Of a stretch of DNA of 64,000 bases, positions 24,876 through 36,816 are shown one piece after another. Origin of the DNA: Lutjanus erythropterus (taxonomy: Eukaryota; Chordata; Actinopteri; Lutjaniformes; Lutjanidae); contig CM034594.1 of assembly GCA_020091685.1 (NCBI GenBank), forward strand, positions 34,530,433-34,594,432, given 5' to 3'. The notes below the pieces were generated by a model that had not been told where the DNA came from, did not search any database, and saw only the letters and a program-made list of their open reading frames with translations. Both the position numbers and the translations under genes were made by a program. Positions within the stretch are counted from its first letter, which is position 1. Each line of letters begins with the position of its first letter.

Positions 24876-25140
24876 ACTGTCCAGAACTCATCATCCACCG
24901 CCTGTGATCTATGGTTTCTGCTCTGCTCTGCTCTCTCTGGCCTGCTGGTTCCTTTGCTGAGTCCAAGCCATTTGAGCTCGGAAAGTCTCTGCCTTCAGTC
25001 AGCACCTCCTTTAGCTCTTTGGCTGCCACCATGACAAGCAGCGACCACCCTCTGGCCACAGAGCGATGCTGCTGCTTCTATGATGGAGGTTTTGAACGGG
25101 TTCCACTCTGGCTCCATGTCATTAAGTTTGCAGGGAGATG
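24876..25140 (-). pseudogene. degraded LINE open-reading-frame fragment
   Basis: The minus strand reads MEPEWNPFKTSIIEAAASLC then GQRVV and, after a few residues, GGSQRAKGGA before a stop. This resembles the region between endonuclease and reverse transcriptase in fish LINE ORF2 proteins, where a W..F..S..EAA..CG..VV..GG pattern is common. Stops and drift show it is dead. Clade not assigned. Confidence 0.45.
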
Positions 25141-27241
25141 AAAGATGAAATCATTTTGGACAGAGTCCTCTAGGTGTTCACAGCAAACCCTCACTGCTTT
25201 TGGGCCTTCTGAGCCTGTCAGGCAGCTCCCCAAATGCCTGATCCAACTTATCTACTGACAGTCCAGACCGCAGTCATTTTTACTCTTTCTGATGAAACAA
25301 AATCATCAATAGAGCTTTGTCTCAGTCGGCGCTAATACAATGATACACGTAAGAGACATCTTGAATTTCCAGTTTGCTATAATCAATCAGCGGCTAAATC
25401 AGGCATAATAGCAGCACTTCTACTTGGAAATCATGCTGAAAGACCTTACTACTTTGTGTTTTCAGCATACAATCACATTAAGGCAAACCTATCATCCCAA
25501 CTGAGAAAGCTTTCAAAGAATAGTTAAGGTCCAGTGTGTAAAATTTATGTGGATCTGGTGTCAGAATACGCCAGAAATGGAATGGAATGTTCATAAGTAT
25601 GTTTTCATTAGTAAATAATCACCTTAAATATAAAATATGAAATGTTTATATCTACGGGGGGTGTGGGTCCGGTGATGTGCGTGCAATCTGCATACTCATC
25701 ACTAGATGACATATGCAGCTAGAACCTGTTAGTGATTAGCTTAGCTTAGCATTGAGACTGGAAGCAGGGAGAGTCAGGGAGTTACTGTGCACGTAAAAAG
25801 TTAAGATGTAATCATATCATATCATATATATATACTGTACATTATAGGGTGATGTTTCCTCAGGGACGAATTTACTTGAAGTGATTTTGCAAAAATATAA
25901 CAATTTACAAATGAGTACATGGACACATACCCTATTTAGGTTAACATGATATACACATTATATCCCTGAGACATAATTCTCACATTTTCAAATACTGTCA
26001 AGCACAAAGTAGCTTAACCTCAGTTAACTCTCACAAAACTCAGAAAATCTCTAGAGCCAAGAGACAATTGGCTTAGCTTAGTTTAGCTTGGTTTATCTTA
26101 TCGTATCTTATCTTATCTCATTGTAATGGTGCATGTGAATTCACACATTCAGCACAATTACAAGTTGTTCTCTGTTACTGAGTAAGGACAACACTCGCAG
26201 ACTTTACCAAAAAAATTTGTGTAAATGTCATGGACACTTTTTTCATTCCCTTGTAGAATTTTTGAGGAAACTATTTAATGCACTACATTGTCACCTAAAT
26301 AAGCAGTGACTTCAGACGCAGCTTATGAGTGTATTATCTTTTTTACTTTTTCACTTCCTGGATGTTTGTCAAGAAATAGTTTCACTGTCCTTTTTATGTT
26401 CAGTAATAGCATTTCTATGGTTGGGGTGAAATATAATGTGTTAATCAGCGAGCTTTCCAGATTTTGACAGAGCCAGGCCAGCTGTTTCCCTCTGCCTCTG
26501 TCTGTCTTTATGCTAAGCTAAGTTAATCACCTCCTGGCTCTGACTTTAGATCCATACCCAACACACAGACATGATAGTGCCATCAATCTTCTCATTTAAT
26601 TCTCAGAAGCAAAGCAAAGATTTCCCTAAATGCTGCACTGCGTAGAATCTAATTTGAGTTACACTGGCAATCACAACACAGTGGGTAATTCCCGAGTTGT
26701 GCAGCATCTCATATAATGCTCTGAGAACCAATTTCTGTCACCAAGGCCTAAATCTTGCTTTGTTTACATGTAGATAAATAGAAGTAAACCAACCATTACA
26801 GCAATTTTCGTCTCTTCTGTATTTTACACTTTCCTTAATCCCATGTATCATCTGTATCAAATGATAAAAGTGGGGATTATCCCTTAAGTGCAAAGCGACA
26901 TGCATAAGCACACAGCACAGACACTCAGAGTCTCACACAGATGGTGGCATTTGTTGTTAAAAGCTGATATGTTTCTATGGCTTAGTAGTGGCCTGGTGCG
27001 TCACACAGCAACGTACATGCAGCACTGTAACTGTACGTGCACACACACAGCCGAGACACGCGCACTGACAAGAATAATGTTGGAAGAGTGAGGGATGATA
27101 GTGGTGATTTTGCAGAAAAGAGAGAAATGAGGAGAGCAAAGAGGATTAGGCCATACCATCAAAAGTTGTGCGCACATTATGAAAACTGGCAGAGAAGTTT
27201 GGAGAATCATAATGGAATTAGACTGAGGAATTACTGTAGCT
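25141..27241. other. non-coding with transposon fragments
   Basis: A fragment at about 25528-25740 starts AAGGTCCAGTGTGTAAAATT T and ends near CTCATCACTAGATGACAT. It belongs to the same repeat as 28199-28450. TTAGCTTAGC words occur at 25738 and 26070. A fragment at 26440-26640 with TTTATGCTAAGCTAAG is part of another recurring fish element. No gene seen. Confidence 0.5.

Positions 27242-27270
<29 letters not shown>
27242..27270. repeat. (TG)n microsatellite
   Basis: A 29-bp pure TG run. Confidence 0.9.
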
Positions 27271-27273
<3 letters not shown>

Positions 27274-27407
27274 GAAGGATACTATCTGGGTTATTTTCAG
27301 CATCTCTAAATTGTACTTTTGATACCATTCTCCCTACACTTTTACTGTGTGCAGAGTTTACCCCCCTTCCCAAACAGCTTACATAACTCAGAGAGCATAA
27401 CCCAGGA

Positions 27408-27409
<2 letters not shown>

Positions 27410-27444
<35 letters not shown>
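27410..27444. repeat. (AC)n microsatellite
   Basis: A 35-bp pure AC run, about 140 bp from a TG run in the opposite sense. Together they could pair as inverted repeats. Confidence 0.9.
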
Positions 27445-27446
<2 letters not shown>

Positions 27447-29181
27447 AGAAGGCCCCGTGGCTACATCATCTGCACAGTCTCTGTATTTTCTCTCTCGTTC
27501 CCTGAACAGTAGCCGTACTGCTTTGTGCTCGCAGGGCTGATCCTAACTGCAGACATATGATGCATGAAGGCCTCCCTTGTCTGTGCTGTGACTGTGTTTC
27601 ACCACTGTCCGTATCACTGGTTATCATAATGCAGTCCACACAGGTGTGCGTGAACATACACGTTGTGAAAGAGGAATACAGACAAGGCTCCAGCTTCACA
27701 ATCATTGAAAGGATTTTATTGTTAAACCAGAAAATGTAGAGATAATGCAAGTATTTGTGAGACTCAGTCGGACTTAGTTGCCATGACTTTTGTGACCTAC
27801 CGTTGATGACAATTTCCTGTCTTGATTTTATATAACCTGCACTGCCCCAAGCAATCTCCATGTTTTCCTTCTATAAAAATGAACAGACACTGTATGCAGA
27901 TGTATATTTCAACATACACTTGAAACAAACCTTGACTAGTTGACCAGGGTATTTTACTCATATGAACACCTTCCCAGCATAAAGGCACATGTTGATGATC
28001 AGGGGAAAAATATGGAGTGAAACTAGGTTGAAAGAATGCTGAAAAAATAAACAATCAAGAGTTTGCTAATGATATGTTATCTATATTCATTCTTATTATT
28101 TCATCCCCATTCACTGTCAACAACTGATAAAAACTGTGGAGTGTGAGGAGCAAACTTTTTTCAGCTCCTGAAGTGGGGCACGCCAGAAAAGTTTGAGAAC
28201 CACTGCCTTAGAATGAATTTACATCTACAGCGGGCACGGGTCTCCTTCTACGGAGGTCGCAATGTTGAACTGCCATGTTTCTACAGTAGCTCAGAATGGA
28301 CAAACCAAATTCTGGCTTTAGATAAGGCCTTTGGCATTTTGTACAAGTTTTGCAACCACACAGTAGGTTCTACTACAACACTGGGAAGGAGAGGAGGAGA
28401 CGAGGTGTTTGCAATCTGCAAGCTCACCACTAGATGCCACTAAATCATAAACAATGGTCTTCTAAGCCAAATAAAGTATTTTGAGCCTCCTCTAAATTGC
28501 TGTTTTCTTGCAGTTTGAGAGAAATTTGGAGATACAGTATGAGGTTTCTCAAATATGTTCTTTGGCTGCATCACCACATCAGATGTAAATATTCTAGATT
28601 CATCCTTTTATGCACATTTCTTCAAAAATCCAGCCTGATATGGTGACTGTAATATCTTGAAAGACTGTGAGCCCTTGACCAGACCAAAATAAAGCTGTGA
28701 GACATTGAACACAGTCTGTCCACATAACATGAGTTTGTAATGACAGTGGCTGTCCTGGAGTGGGGAGGGCCAAAGAGGGGGATTAAGATGTCAGTGAAAT
28801 ATGCAAACACAACACAGTAATGTGTCATCTGTGTGCCCAGGGAGCAGAAAGAGAAGAGGAATGAACGGGACACAACATAGACAAGAAAAAAAGGTGCATT
28901 CACTGTCAGAATGTTTAAACAAATACGTTTTATTTATGCCATTGTGTCAGGAGAGAAATGCTCGCCGGAATACAGATGACGCTGCTGCTGCTACAGCTGC
29001 CTTTACAACATAATACAGTGACATCATCTGCCCTGTGGCAGTCTGTGTGTGCATGCATGTGTGTGTGTGTGCATGCGCACTCATCAAATCAATCAGGTTT
29101 AATTAAACTGTACAGTGATTAAGGGGCAAATTCCTCAGTCTGTCAGCTTGTGCGCATCCTGCTTCACCCTCATTCATTCAT
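27445..29181. other. non-coding, hAT end and repeat fragment
   Basis: A hAT-like end reading AAGTTTGAGAACCACTGCC ends near 28207. It abuts a fragment (28199-28450) with GTTTCTACAGTAGCTCAGAA and CACCACTAGATGCCACTAAA, the second half of the repeat whose start lies at 25528. An open frame at 28213-28443 is repeat-derived. Confidence 0.5.
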
Positions 29182-29270
<89 letters not shown>

Positions 29271-29279
29271 AGAGAGAGA
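29182..29279. repeat. compound (CA)n(GA)n microsatellite
   Basis: CA runs of 38 and 47 bp, interrupted once near 29219, lead into a short GA run. Length is likely variable between individuals. Confidence 0.93.
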
Positions 29280-29579
29280 ATGACTAGTGGTGCACTAGCC
29301 CACAGCATCTTTAGAGTGACTAATCTACTATTAGCACTTGTCTCCCAGACCATCCCTTCCTCCTCCCTTCATCCTTCATCCTCACCACCCCCTTCCTCTT
29401 CCTCCGCTCCTGCCCCTCCTCCTCCGTCTCGAGGGGTTTCCTGATTGTCAGGGCTTAGCTTTTTTTTGAAAATATGTGAAATGACAAAAGCTTAATTCAC
29501 TCATCAGGTCGCCATCTATCTTTTGCATCTTCCTTTTTCTTTCAGTACCCACATTCATCACTTCTCACTTACCTATATT

Positions 29580-30442
29580 AACTGACCCTTCGCCAAGCTC
29601 CGCCTTCCTTAGTTACTGTTGCTACATTCTCACAGTGCACGCATTCAGATGGCAGTGGTAACAGTGGCAGAATTAACACTGAAATTGGCAGTGATTTTTG
29701 AAACACTAGGTCTTCAATTTCACAAAGACGTAAACAAAAGCAGCCTCTGGGCAGACTTCTAGGTGTGCAGTCTTTCTAATAACGTGTCTTCACAGTCCGA
29801 TACTTCAACAGTTTTATGACATACAGTGACTGAACATGCTAACGTTTACAGCTTATGTTAGAGCAGATAAAGAAGGTAGTTATGACGGCCCTTTTCCAGG
29901 GCATATATAGCAAATGTCACCCTTGTTAATTTAACATAACTTCCTGTTAAAACACTGGGGTAACTTTTTGGTCTGTTTCCTAAGTAAATGTTCCTAACCT
30001 AACTGTAAATTGGATAAGGATATTACACAATCATCCTAACTTCCCAAAATCTTAAAAAAAAAAAAAACTCTGCTGACTTTAGGATAACAGTTAAGCTGTC
30101 TCAACTTAAACTTTTCCTCCTGTAGTAGTAGCTAACTTATTAAAAAGCTAACAGTAGATTTTGCTAACAGTAACTAATGGTAGTGTTAGGTAACAGTAGA
30201 CAACAAGACAAAGTTCAATCCATTCCTCACACATTTTTTGTCGTCTTTTATGCTTTTGAAAGACAAGAAATAAGACGCCACTGTCCAGACTCTTCAGACA
30301 CAGAGTATCTCTCTTCGTAGAGCTCCATGCTTCATCATGTAGAGAACTGCAAAGCTTGACAGGCCTGCGGTGCCTAGTTACTGTTGCTAATCCGTGATTG
30401 GACAGTAGCTGTTTAGAGGAGGGGCTTAGCGAAGGGTCAGTT
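29580..30442. mobile_element. DNA transposon-like element with inverted termini (863 bp)
   Basis: The left end AACTGACCCTTCGCCAAGCT matches the reverse complement of the right end (AGCGAAGGGTCAGTT) at 17 of 18 outer positions. A second inner word, TAGTTACTGTTGCTA, appears near both ends (29609 and 30375). No transposase frame and no clear target-site duplication. Confidence 0.65.
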
Positions 30443-30586
30443 CCTCATTTTTTCGTCTTTGCCCTCACCATCTTCTCTTTTTAAGCCTTTGAACTGTTCC
30501 TCTCATCATCCATCCATGTTTTCTTTTCAGTCTTCTCCTCCTCTCCCTCCTGTACCATCTTTCATCCCTTTTACCCTCTGCACTGC

Positions 30587-30590
<4 letters not shown>

Positions 30591-30638
<48 letters not shown>

Positions 30639-30639
30639 N
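30591..30639. repeat. (CT)n microsatellite ending at an unresolved base
   Basis: A CT run to 30637 is followed by A and N (30639). The N is the only ambiguous base I noticed, and it may hide a collapsed repeat or a small gap. Confidence 0.95.
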
Positions 30640-31026
30640 AAGAGGGCTGTCTCTCAGCCTGTCAGCTGCACATGTAAATGTTACAGTGCCAGATAATGGT
30701 TGAAGTGCGCCATTATAGAAGTTACATTACTCAAACTACACAAGCTTTCCAGGTGGTGAAACCTCTGGCTGGATGTTGTGCATCAACATCAAATGACACA
30801 GAACTTTTCACCCCTAAACTGAAGTTCATTTTCAGCCTCTTATAATCTTATTACTATTAACAATAAATAATCAGCATAATCATTGAAAAAAAAGAGTGCT
30901 GGTATAGGTTAACTATCGGTACAAGGAGATACTCAAATTTAGATTTTGGATTGGAACTGAAAAAAGTGGCTGACTAACTTGGGTATGTTTTAAATCTCTG
31001 ATCTTTTGAATACGCAAAATCGATGG

Positions 31027-31030
<4 letters not shown>

Positions 31031-31074
<44 letters not shown>

Positions 31075-31142
31075 CCCCTCTTCTGTAATTTCTTCCTCCC
31101 TCCAGTCCTCCTCCTTCCCCACCACCACCACCACCACCACCA
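31031..31142. repeat. (CT)n tract followed by (CAC)n tract
   Basis: A CT run at 31031-31072, a C/T-rich bridge, then a CAC trinucleotide run at about 31120-31143. Confidence 0.9.
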
Positions 31143-31557
31143 CCTCCTGAGTCCCTCCATGGTGATTATATCTGTGAGATAAGCTGGGTGTCAGACACGA
31201 AATGTTCTCCAATTTCTCTCAGTGTCTGCTGCTGGTGAGAAATGGGCAGACTGAAAGATAAAGTCAAAGAAAGACGACAGGGTGGGAGGGAGTAGGAAAA
31301 GAGTGGGGAAAAAATGAGATGCAAACAGACAGGTGCTGTAGAGGGGGAGACAGAGGCAGATGTGAGATGAGAATATGGAGGAAAAAGACAGAAAGGCATT
31401 TATATTTTATACCTCTCCCTGTCACTCATCCAGATCTGCTTGTAATTGAGTACTGTAGAGTAAGCCTAAAGGTCTGAAATTCTGGGGAAATACACTTATT
31501 CACTTTTCTTTACAGGCAGTTAGATAAGAAGATTCATACCACTCTTATGTCTGCAGG

Positions 31558-32054
31558 CAGGGTTGGGTCAAATTACTTATATTCAAATGTAGTCAGTTAC
31601 TAAAGGCAAATAACATGACATGTGTTGTAAAGAGTGAAAAAAAAGAGTAAACCTTTGGATTACAAAAATGTAATATAATCTCAGTACTTTTGGATTACTT
31701 TTTATTACTTCAAAATCAAAAATGGAAAATATTGCACATTAAACTAAAAAAACACAGCAGTACAAATATTCTCTTTCCTCTTTTTTCCTAATTTTTTCTC
31801 CTGCCAAGTCTGCCACAATGGACTTTTTTATTAGTTTATGTAGTACTGGTTATTATACAAAAAAGTTTTAAAATTGCTTTAAAAAGCTGCCATATTTTAA
31901 AGATGTCATTTTTAAAAAAAATCATTAAGGTAATCCTTGACAATGTAACTATAATCTAATTAAACATTTTGTCAAATGTAATACTGGATAATTAGTCAAA
32001 AAAAATTGTAATGTGATGATCCTAATTAAATATGATCTGTTACTACCCACCCTG
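31558..32054. mobile_element. non-autonomous DNA transposon, probable hAT
   Basis: Termini CAGGGTTGGGT and ACCCACCCTG are inverted repeats. The interior near each end carries AATTACTTATATTCAAATGT and TAATGTGATGATCC-type words. The flanking 8-mers TCTGCAGG and TCTATAAA do not match, so any target duplication has decayed. Confidence 0.55.
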
Positions 32055-33425
32055 TCTATAAATATGGAGCTACAACCTGTTCTCATCCCAGCTTGTCAAA
32101 TACTGATGTTCAGTCACCGCCCCTCCGAGTCTGATACTGAAGCACAAGGTACCTGTTAAAACACTGGGGTAACTTTGGTTTTGTTTTGGTTTCACACAGG
32201 ACTCAAATCCTGGTCTCCTGGGTAGAAGTCCTGTGTTTGTTTGCTAACAGGTACTGGATGAGTAACGGAGTTGAGAATGAGAACAGGCTGCCAGCCAGTT
32301 CACTTAGCATACCAAAAAAATATGGAAACAGAGGCAATAACTGGCAACCAACACTTTCAAGAAATATTCCTATACATAATTCTTTGTAAAATGGCAAATT
32401 GTAAGTTTTACTCTTAGTTTTTTTGTACAGATTTTAAAAGATTTTTTAAAAAAAGGATAGAACCAGGCTTGTTGTGCCCCCGAGCCTCCACTCTTTGTGC
32501 TAAACTAAGCTAATCTGCTGTCTTCCACCCAACTTTCTGAAAGAAAATAAGGGTATTTTTCAAAAAAATACCTTGAACTATCCTTCTAAATTTTTAATTT
32601 TGCAAGAGGCAACAACTGTACAAGTATCACTGAGTACTCATGTATCATTAATAAGACACACGGATTTCTACACATTGTCAGCAAAATGTTGAAGATGTTT
32701 TGAATATCATTGTTTGTTTTTGTCTTACAAAAGTGTGTTTTGTTTGTTAGAGACGATTCAGGACCGAGTAGAAAGAAAACAAACGCAGTTAAATATGGAA
32801 GATACTGTGGGTGAAAATAACCAAAAACAGCCTGCGCAGTGTGTGAAAATGATATTTGGTTCCTGCACCTCTCCTCTTTAGCCAGGCTGGGGCAGGACTG
32901 GCTAGACTGTCGTCGTCTGATTGATTGTGCTGAACAGGAGAAGAGAAGAGCGGTTGCCATGGGGACGAAGAGATGGGGGGGGGGGGCTTTTCTCCATTTT
33001 TTTTTTTTTTTTTTAGTTGAGGACCAGTAATTGGTGATAAACTTGAAGGGGGGAACTGGAAGGCGGCAATCAGACGCAACGAAGCACGACGGCTTTCGCA
33101 GAACCAAAGAAGTGCTGCAGGACTCAGGAAGTGTGTGTGTGTGTGTGTGATACAGTCAGTTTGTGTGTGTAAAAGGCAGAGAGAAGATTGACTGTGTGTG
33201 CGTATGTATTAGAGTTTGTGTGTTTTACAGTCAGCTGGAGGTGACTGGAGACAAGGTGTTAATGAAATGTATAAAAGGAGACTGTTCAGATGAACTGCAT
33301 CCAGCTGAGAGATGCTCCACGTGGCACCGCAGACCATCGAACCCTCTCAGGATCACACAAGTTCACTTCAACTCCTTTTTCATTTGCAGCCGCAGCCTGC
33401 AGGAGAGGCTTAAGGGATCACATGG

Positions 33426-33482
<57 letters not shown>

Positions 33483-35071
33483 CTAGGAGCTACTAATAAT
33501 GGAGTGGGATGAGGAGAACAGTGTATCCTATGTTTATTTTGGTGTCAGAACTAAGAAATAACATAGCTCTATAATACGTGTCACTACAGGCCTCACGACT
33601 GTGTGCTTTTTCATGTTTCTTTAAGATTTCACATCCCTTGAAGAAGCTGTGTGTGTTGAACATTTCACCTTGGAGGTCACAGAGCAAGATTCCTGCTCAA
33701 AGACCTAAAAATTACTGGAGATATTGGCTTTTTAGAGATTCCCCTGCAAGACATCGACTTCAGATGGTAAAACAAATTTTTTACAGGCTCTGAATGCACC
33801 CTCTGCTCTCTCATATTTCTCCTCATCTCTTATAAGGTAGTTATAATGGGCCCTCATGCACGCTATGGTCACTGATTAAAATATGAAGCCTCCATACACA
33901 TATTACCTGTTACCAACAATGTGTGAGATTCTACAGGTTTTTTTTTTTCACCCATTACTTATTCAGGAGAGTTTCTGTATTCTTGGAGCAGCGCGATCAC
34001 ATTCACACACTTAAACATTCACACATGGAAGCTGCTCGATACAACACAGCACTTTCCCCACCGAGATTTGTTCTCCTGCTGGTTGAAGGATTGAACTGAC
34101 TGACGTCGCAGTCACAAGCTCGCTTCTCGAACCTTTAGGACACCGCTGCCCCATGAGGTTGAATCAATTACTAAGGCTTATTGTATTGGGAAAGAAAGAA
34201 GAGAGAGCTATCAGATGCACGGGTAGCGCTGTGATGGTCAAGTCGTCACATAATCAAATGGAGACATGACCAGCATCAACAGATGTTTTACCCAGCGATC
34301 ATCTCTGCACATCTGGATATGGCAAAAGCACCAAAGAAAATGATTGTTTTATAATTACAACTATTATTTATTTATAGTTTTATGTAGAATAAGGATGTGA
34401 TTTTGGCATAGATTGTGTTTGTGTTTCTGTTTGACATTTTGGCCGATAGTATTCAGTGTTTCTGCAGCTCATCTGTTGTGGTTTCAGACAGTATTAGGTT
34501 GTTAGACCATAAGTGTTGTGGTGTGTGACACATCGTCAGGTGTGAATGATAAGATGGTGTGTTGCCGTGCTAATGCTCTTCTCTGAGATAATTTGCCACA
34601 GTATAATTCAGATGAGTCTGCTCACTACACCAACATCACTGTTTGCATTTCAATTCCTTCTTGTTGGCATTAAATATGAGTCTCAGCTTTAACGGTGTAG
34701 TCTAGATTGGCTGCAGGCCTGCTGCATGTTTGATAGGTAAACATGTTGAATTCAAACCAACACTTGCATCTGGCTGCTGACCTGAAAGATCTGACGAATC
34801 ATCTGCTGCATTAATTAATTAAGGTCTTATGTAAACATAATTTTGCATCAATATTTTGCTCACTAGCTACAAAGTCTCTTGGGAAGAACTCCCTTCTCTC
34901 TCATGTCTCCAGCTGCTGTCAGCTCTTCACCATCTTGTTAAGACACTCTCTGGATGGTGATGCTGACATGAAGGTGGCTCCTGATCTTTGTTTGAAATCC
35001 TAAAAACCCTTTAATTGAGGTGAAAATGATGTTTGCTTCAGTCTCTTTAATGTAAACCAGCATTCAAACAC
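32055..35071. other. non-coding with a repeat segment and simple tracts
   Basis: CTGTTAAAACACTGGGGTAA CTTT at about 32154-32177 is an exact copy of a segment at 29945-29968. A G10 run (32977-32986) lies close to a T18 run (32998-33015). CA repeat at 33430-33480. No gene seen. Confidence 0.5.
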
Positions 35072-35770
35072 CTTGCACAATATAGTCTGATGTACAGTTG
35101 TATATCCTTGTTACGAGCTGCATGTCTGTTTACTTCCTGTCAACGGTATGATGACATTATCCTTAAGTTAGTTACATGATTTTTCACCATTAGCTTGATA
35201 TATAATATTTACCGTTCATTTTGTAAAGTGTTTTTTAATGTTTTGATAATCACCTTGGTGTCTTAAATAACTGTTAACAACTAACTATCAAGCTAGCATT
35301 GTCATCTTCATTCAAACTCAACAGAAACAAAATAAAACTCCCCAAAACGTCTTGGCTCATCTGTCCACTGTTCCAACAATCACCAGCTCTGGTTTGGTTG
35401 AAATGAACCATAAATTCACCGTATCTGATGTGAAAACATCCTGGTTCTACACGCTGCGTCCATGATGTCCCATCTCCTTCTTGTTGCTCTCCCAATATTT
35501 TCATATATTTTCATTTTATCTACGTCAGTGATTGCTGGAGGAAAGACCAGCTGAGATGTTTTTAATGAGTTTTATTGTTTCTGTTGAAATATAAAATAAA
35601 CAGTAAATGCTATAAACAAAATCAAGCTAACTGTGAAAAGTGAAGTACCTAACTTAAGGATAATAATTAACTAACTTTGTTGGCAAAGGTAACATCACGA
35701 TCATGTTGACAGGAACCAGATGTGCAGCTCGTAACAAAGATATACTGTACATCACGCTACATTGTGCAAG
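35072..35770. mobile_element. foldback element family D (699 bp)
   Basis: The left arm CTTGCACAATATAGTCTGAT GTACAG, then TTGTTACGAGCTGCATGTCT, pairs with the right arm AGATGTGCAGCTCGTAACAA AG and TGTACATCACGCTACATTGT GCAAG. Arms extend about 150 bp each. The centre holds AACAATCACCAGCTCTGGTT, and a related centre occurs at the window's right end (about 63765-63865). Confidence 0.75.
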
Positions 35771-36757
35771 TAGATATTAGCACAGAGATCAGATGAACAT
35801 TTTTACTAGTCAGTCCTAGAAGAGTGTAGTTGCAAGGCAACAGATGGTGAAGCAACTTCTGCAATGCCAGCACAACTTTCAGATGTAGCCAGCTAAGATT
35901 TGTAAAGTTCCCCCAACATTAACACGACCCCCACATATGCTGTCTCTAGCTGAGACAGGATTTCGAACAGAAGCGGTTGTTGATCACTTGCTGCCCCTGG
36001 CAGCTGTTTAGGGAAAGTGAGAAGTCAGCTGTCTGTGGTTGTGTAAAACACAGAGTTAAAAAAATTTAATTACTGCCTCACAGCTGTATGTCTCTACCAA
36101 CTAGTCAAGCCGCAGTTTACGTCCATGTCTGTCCAGACTCATATAATGTATGTACAGTAGTGAAGACGTTGAAGGAATTTAATATGGAACTCGCCTCTTT
36201 ATTGACCTTGAAGGAATTTAACTAAAGATATAAATGTGTATTTTTTTGGCAAGGTGCATGATGCTAGTGAATAATATCCAGTGAGAAACACGCTGTCTTC
36301 ACTTGCAGACTGTTTTTACAGAGGAGGACAGAGGACTGATACAGAGCTGAACATCATGATGTCAGAGTGAAGTTGACCTTTGACCTTTGGGATATAAAAC
36401 ATCATCACATCATCATTTATCTTTACTAGAGCATTCTGTGTAATTGTCATATGAACTCTTGATTTATGGCAAAAAACAATGTGTCCACTGTGACCTTTGA
36501 CCACCAAAATCTAATCAGTTCATCTCTGAGTAAAACTTTCACTAGAATGAGATGACCTGAAAACTTAATGCCTGTGGTCACAGCTATCACCTGGAGCCAT
36601 AAAAAATGTTTTTAAAGGGTTTTTCAAGAATTTTGAATCACAGAGGTCCTTCAGCATGTAGTCATGAATATCCCTGAAAAAAGAAAAAGAAAAAGGCAGA
36701 TCGGTCCAGTAATATTCAAGATTATCAAGGATCACAAGCTCTAGATCCAGTGATCAT

Positions 36758-36758
<1 letters not shown>
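35771..36758. other. non-coding with a DR1-bearing repeat fragment
   Basis: A fragment of a common fish repeat at about 36340-36545 includes TGACCTTTGACC twice (36374 and 36491). No gene seen. Confidence 0.5.

Positions 36759-36813
<55 letters not shown>
36759..36813. repeat. (CA)n microsatellite
   Basis: A 55-bp pure CA run. Confidence 0.95.
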
Positions 36814-36816
<3 letters not shown>

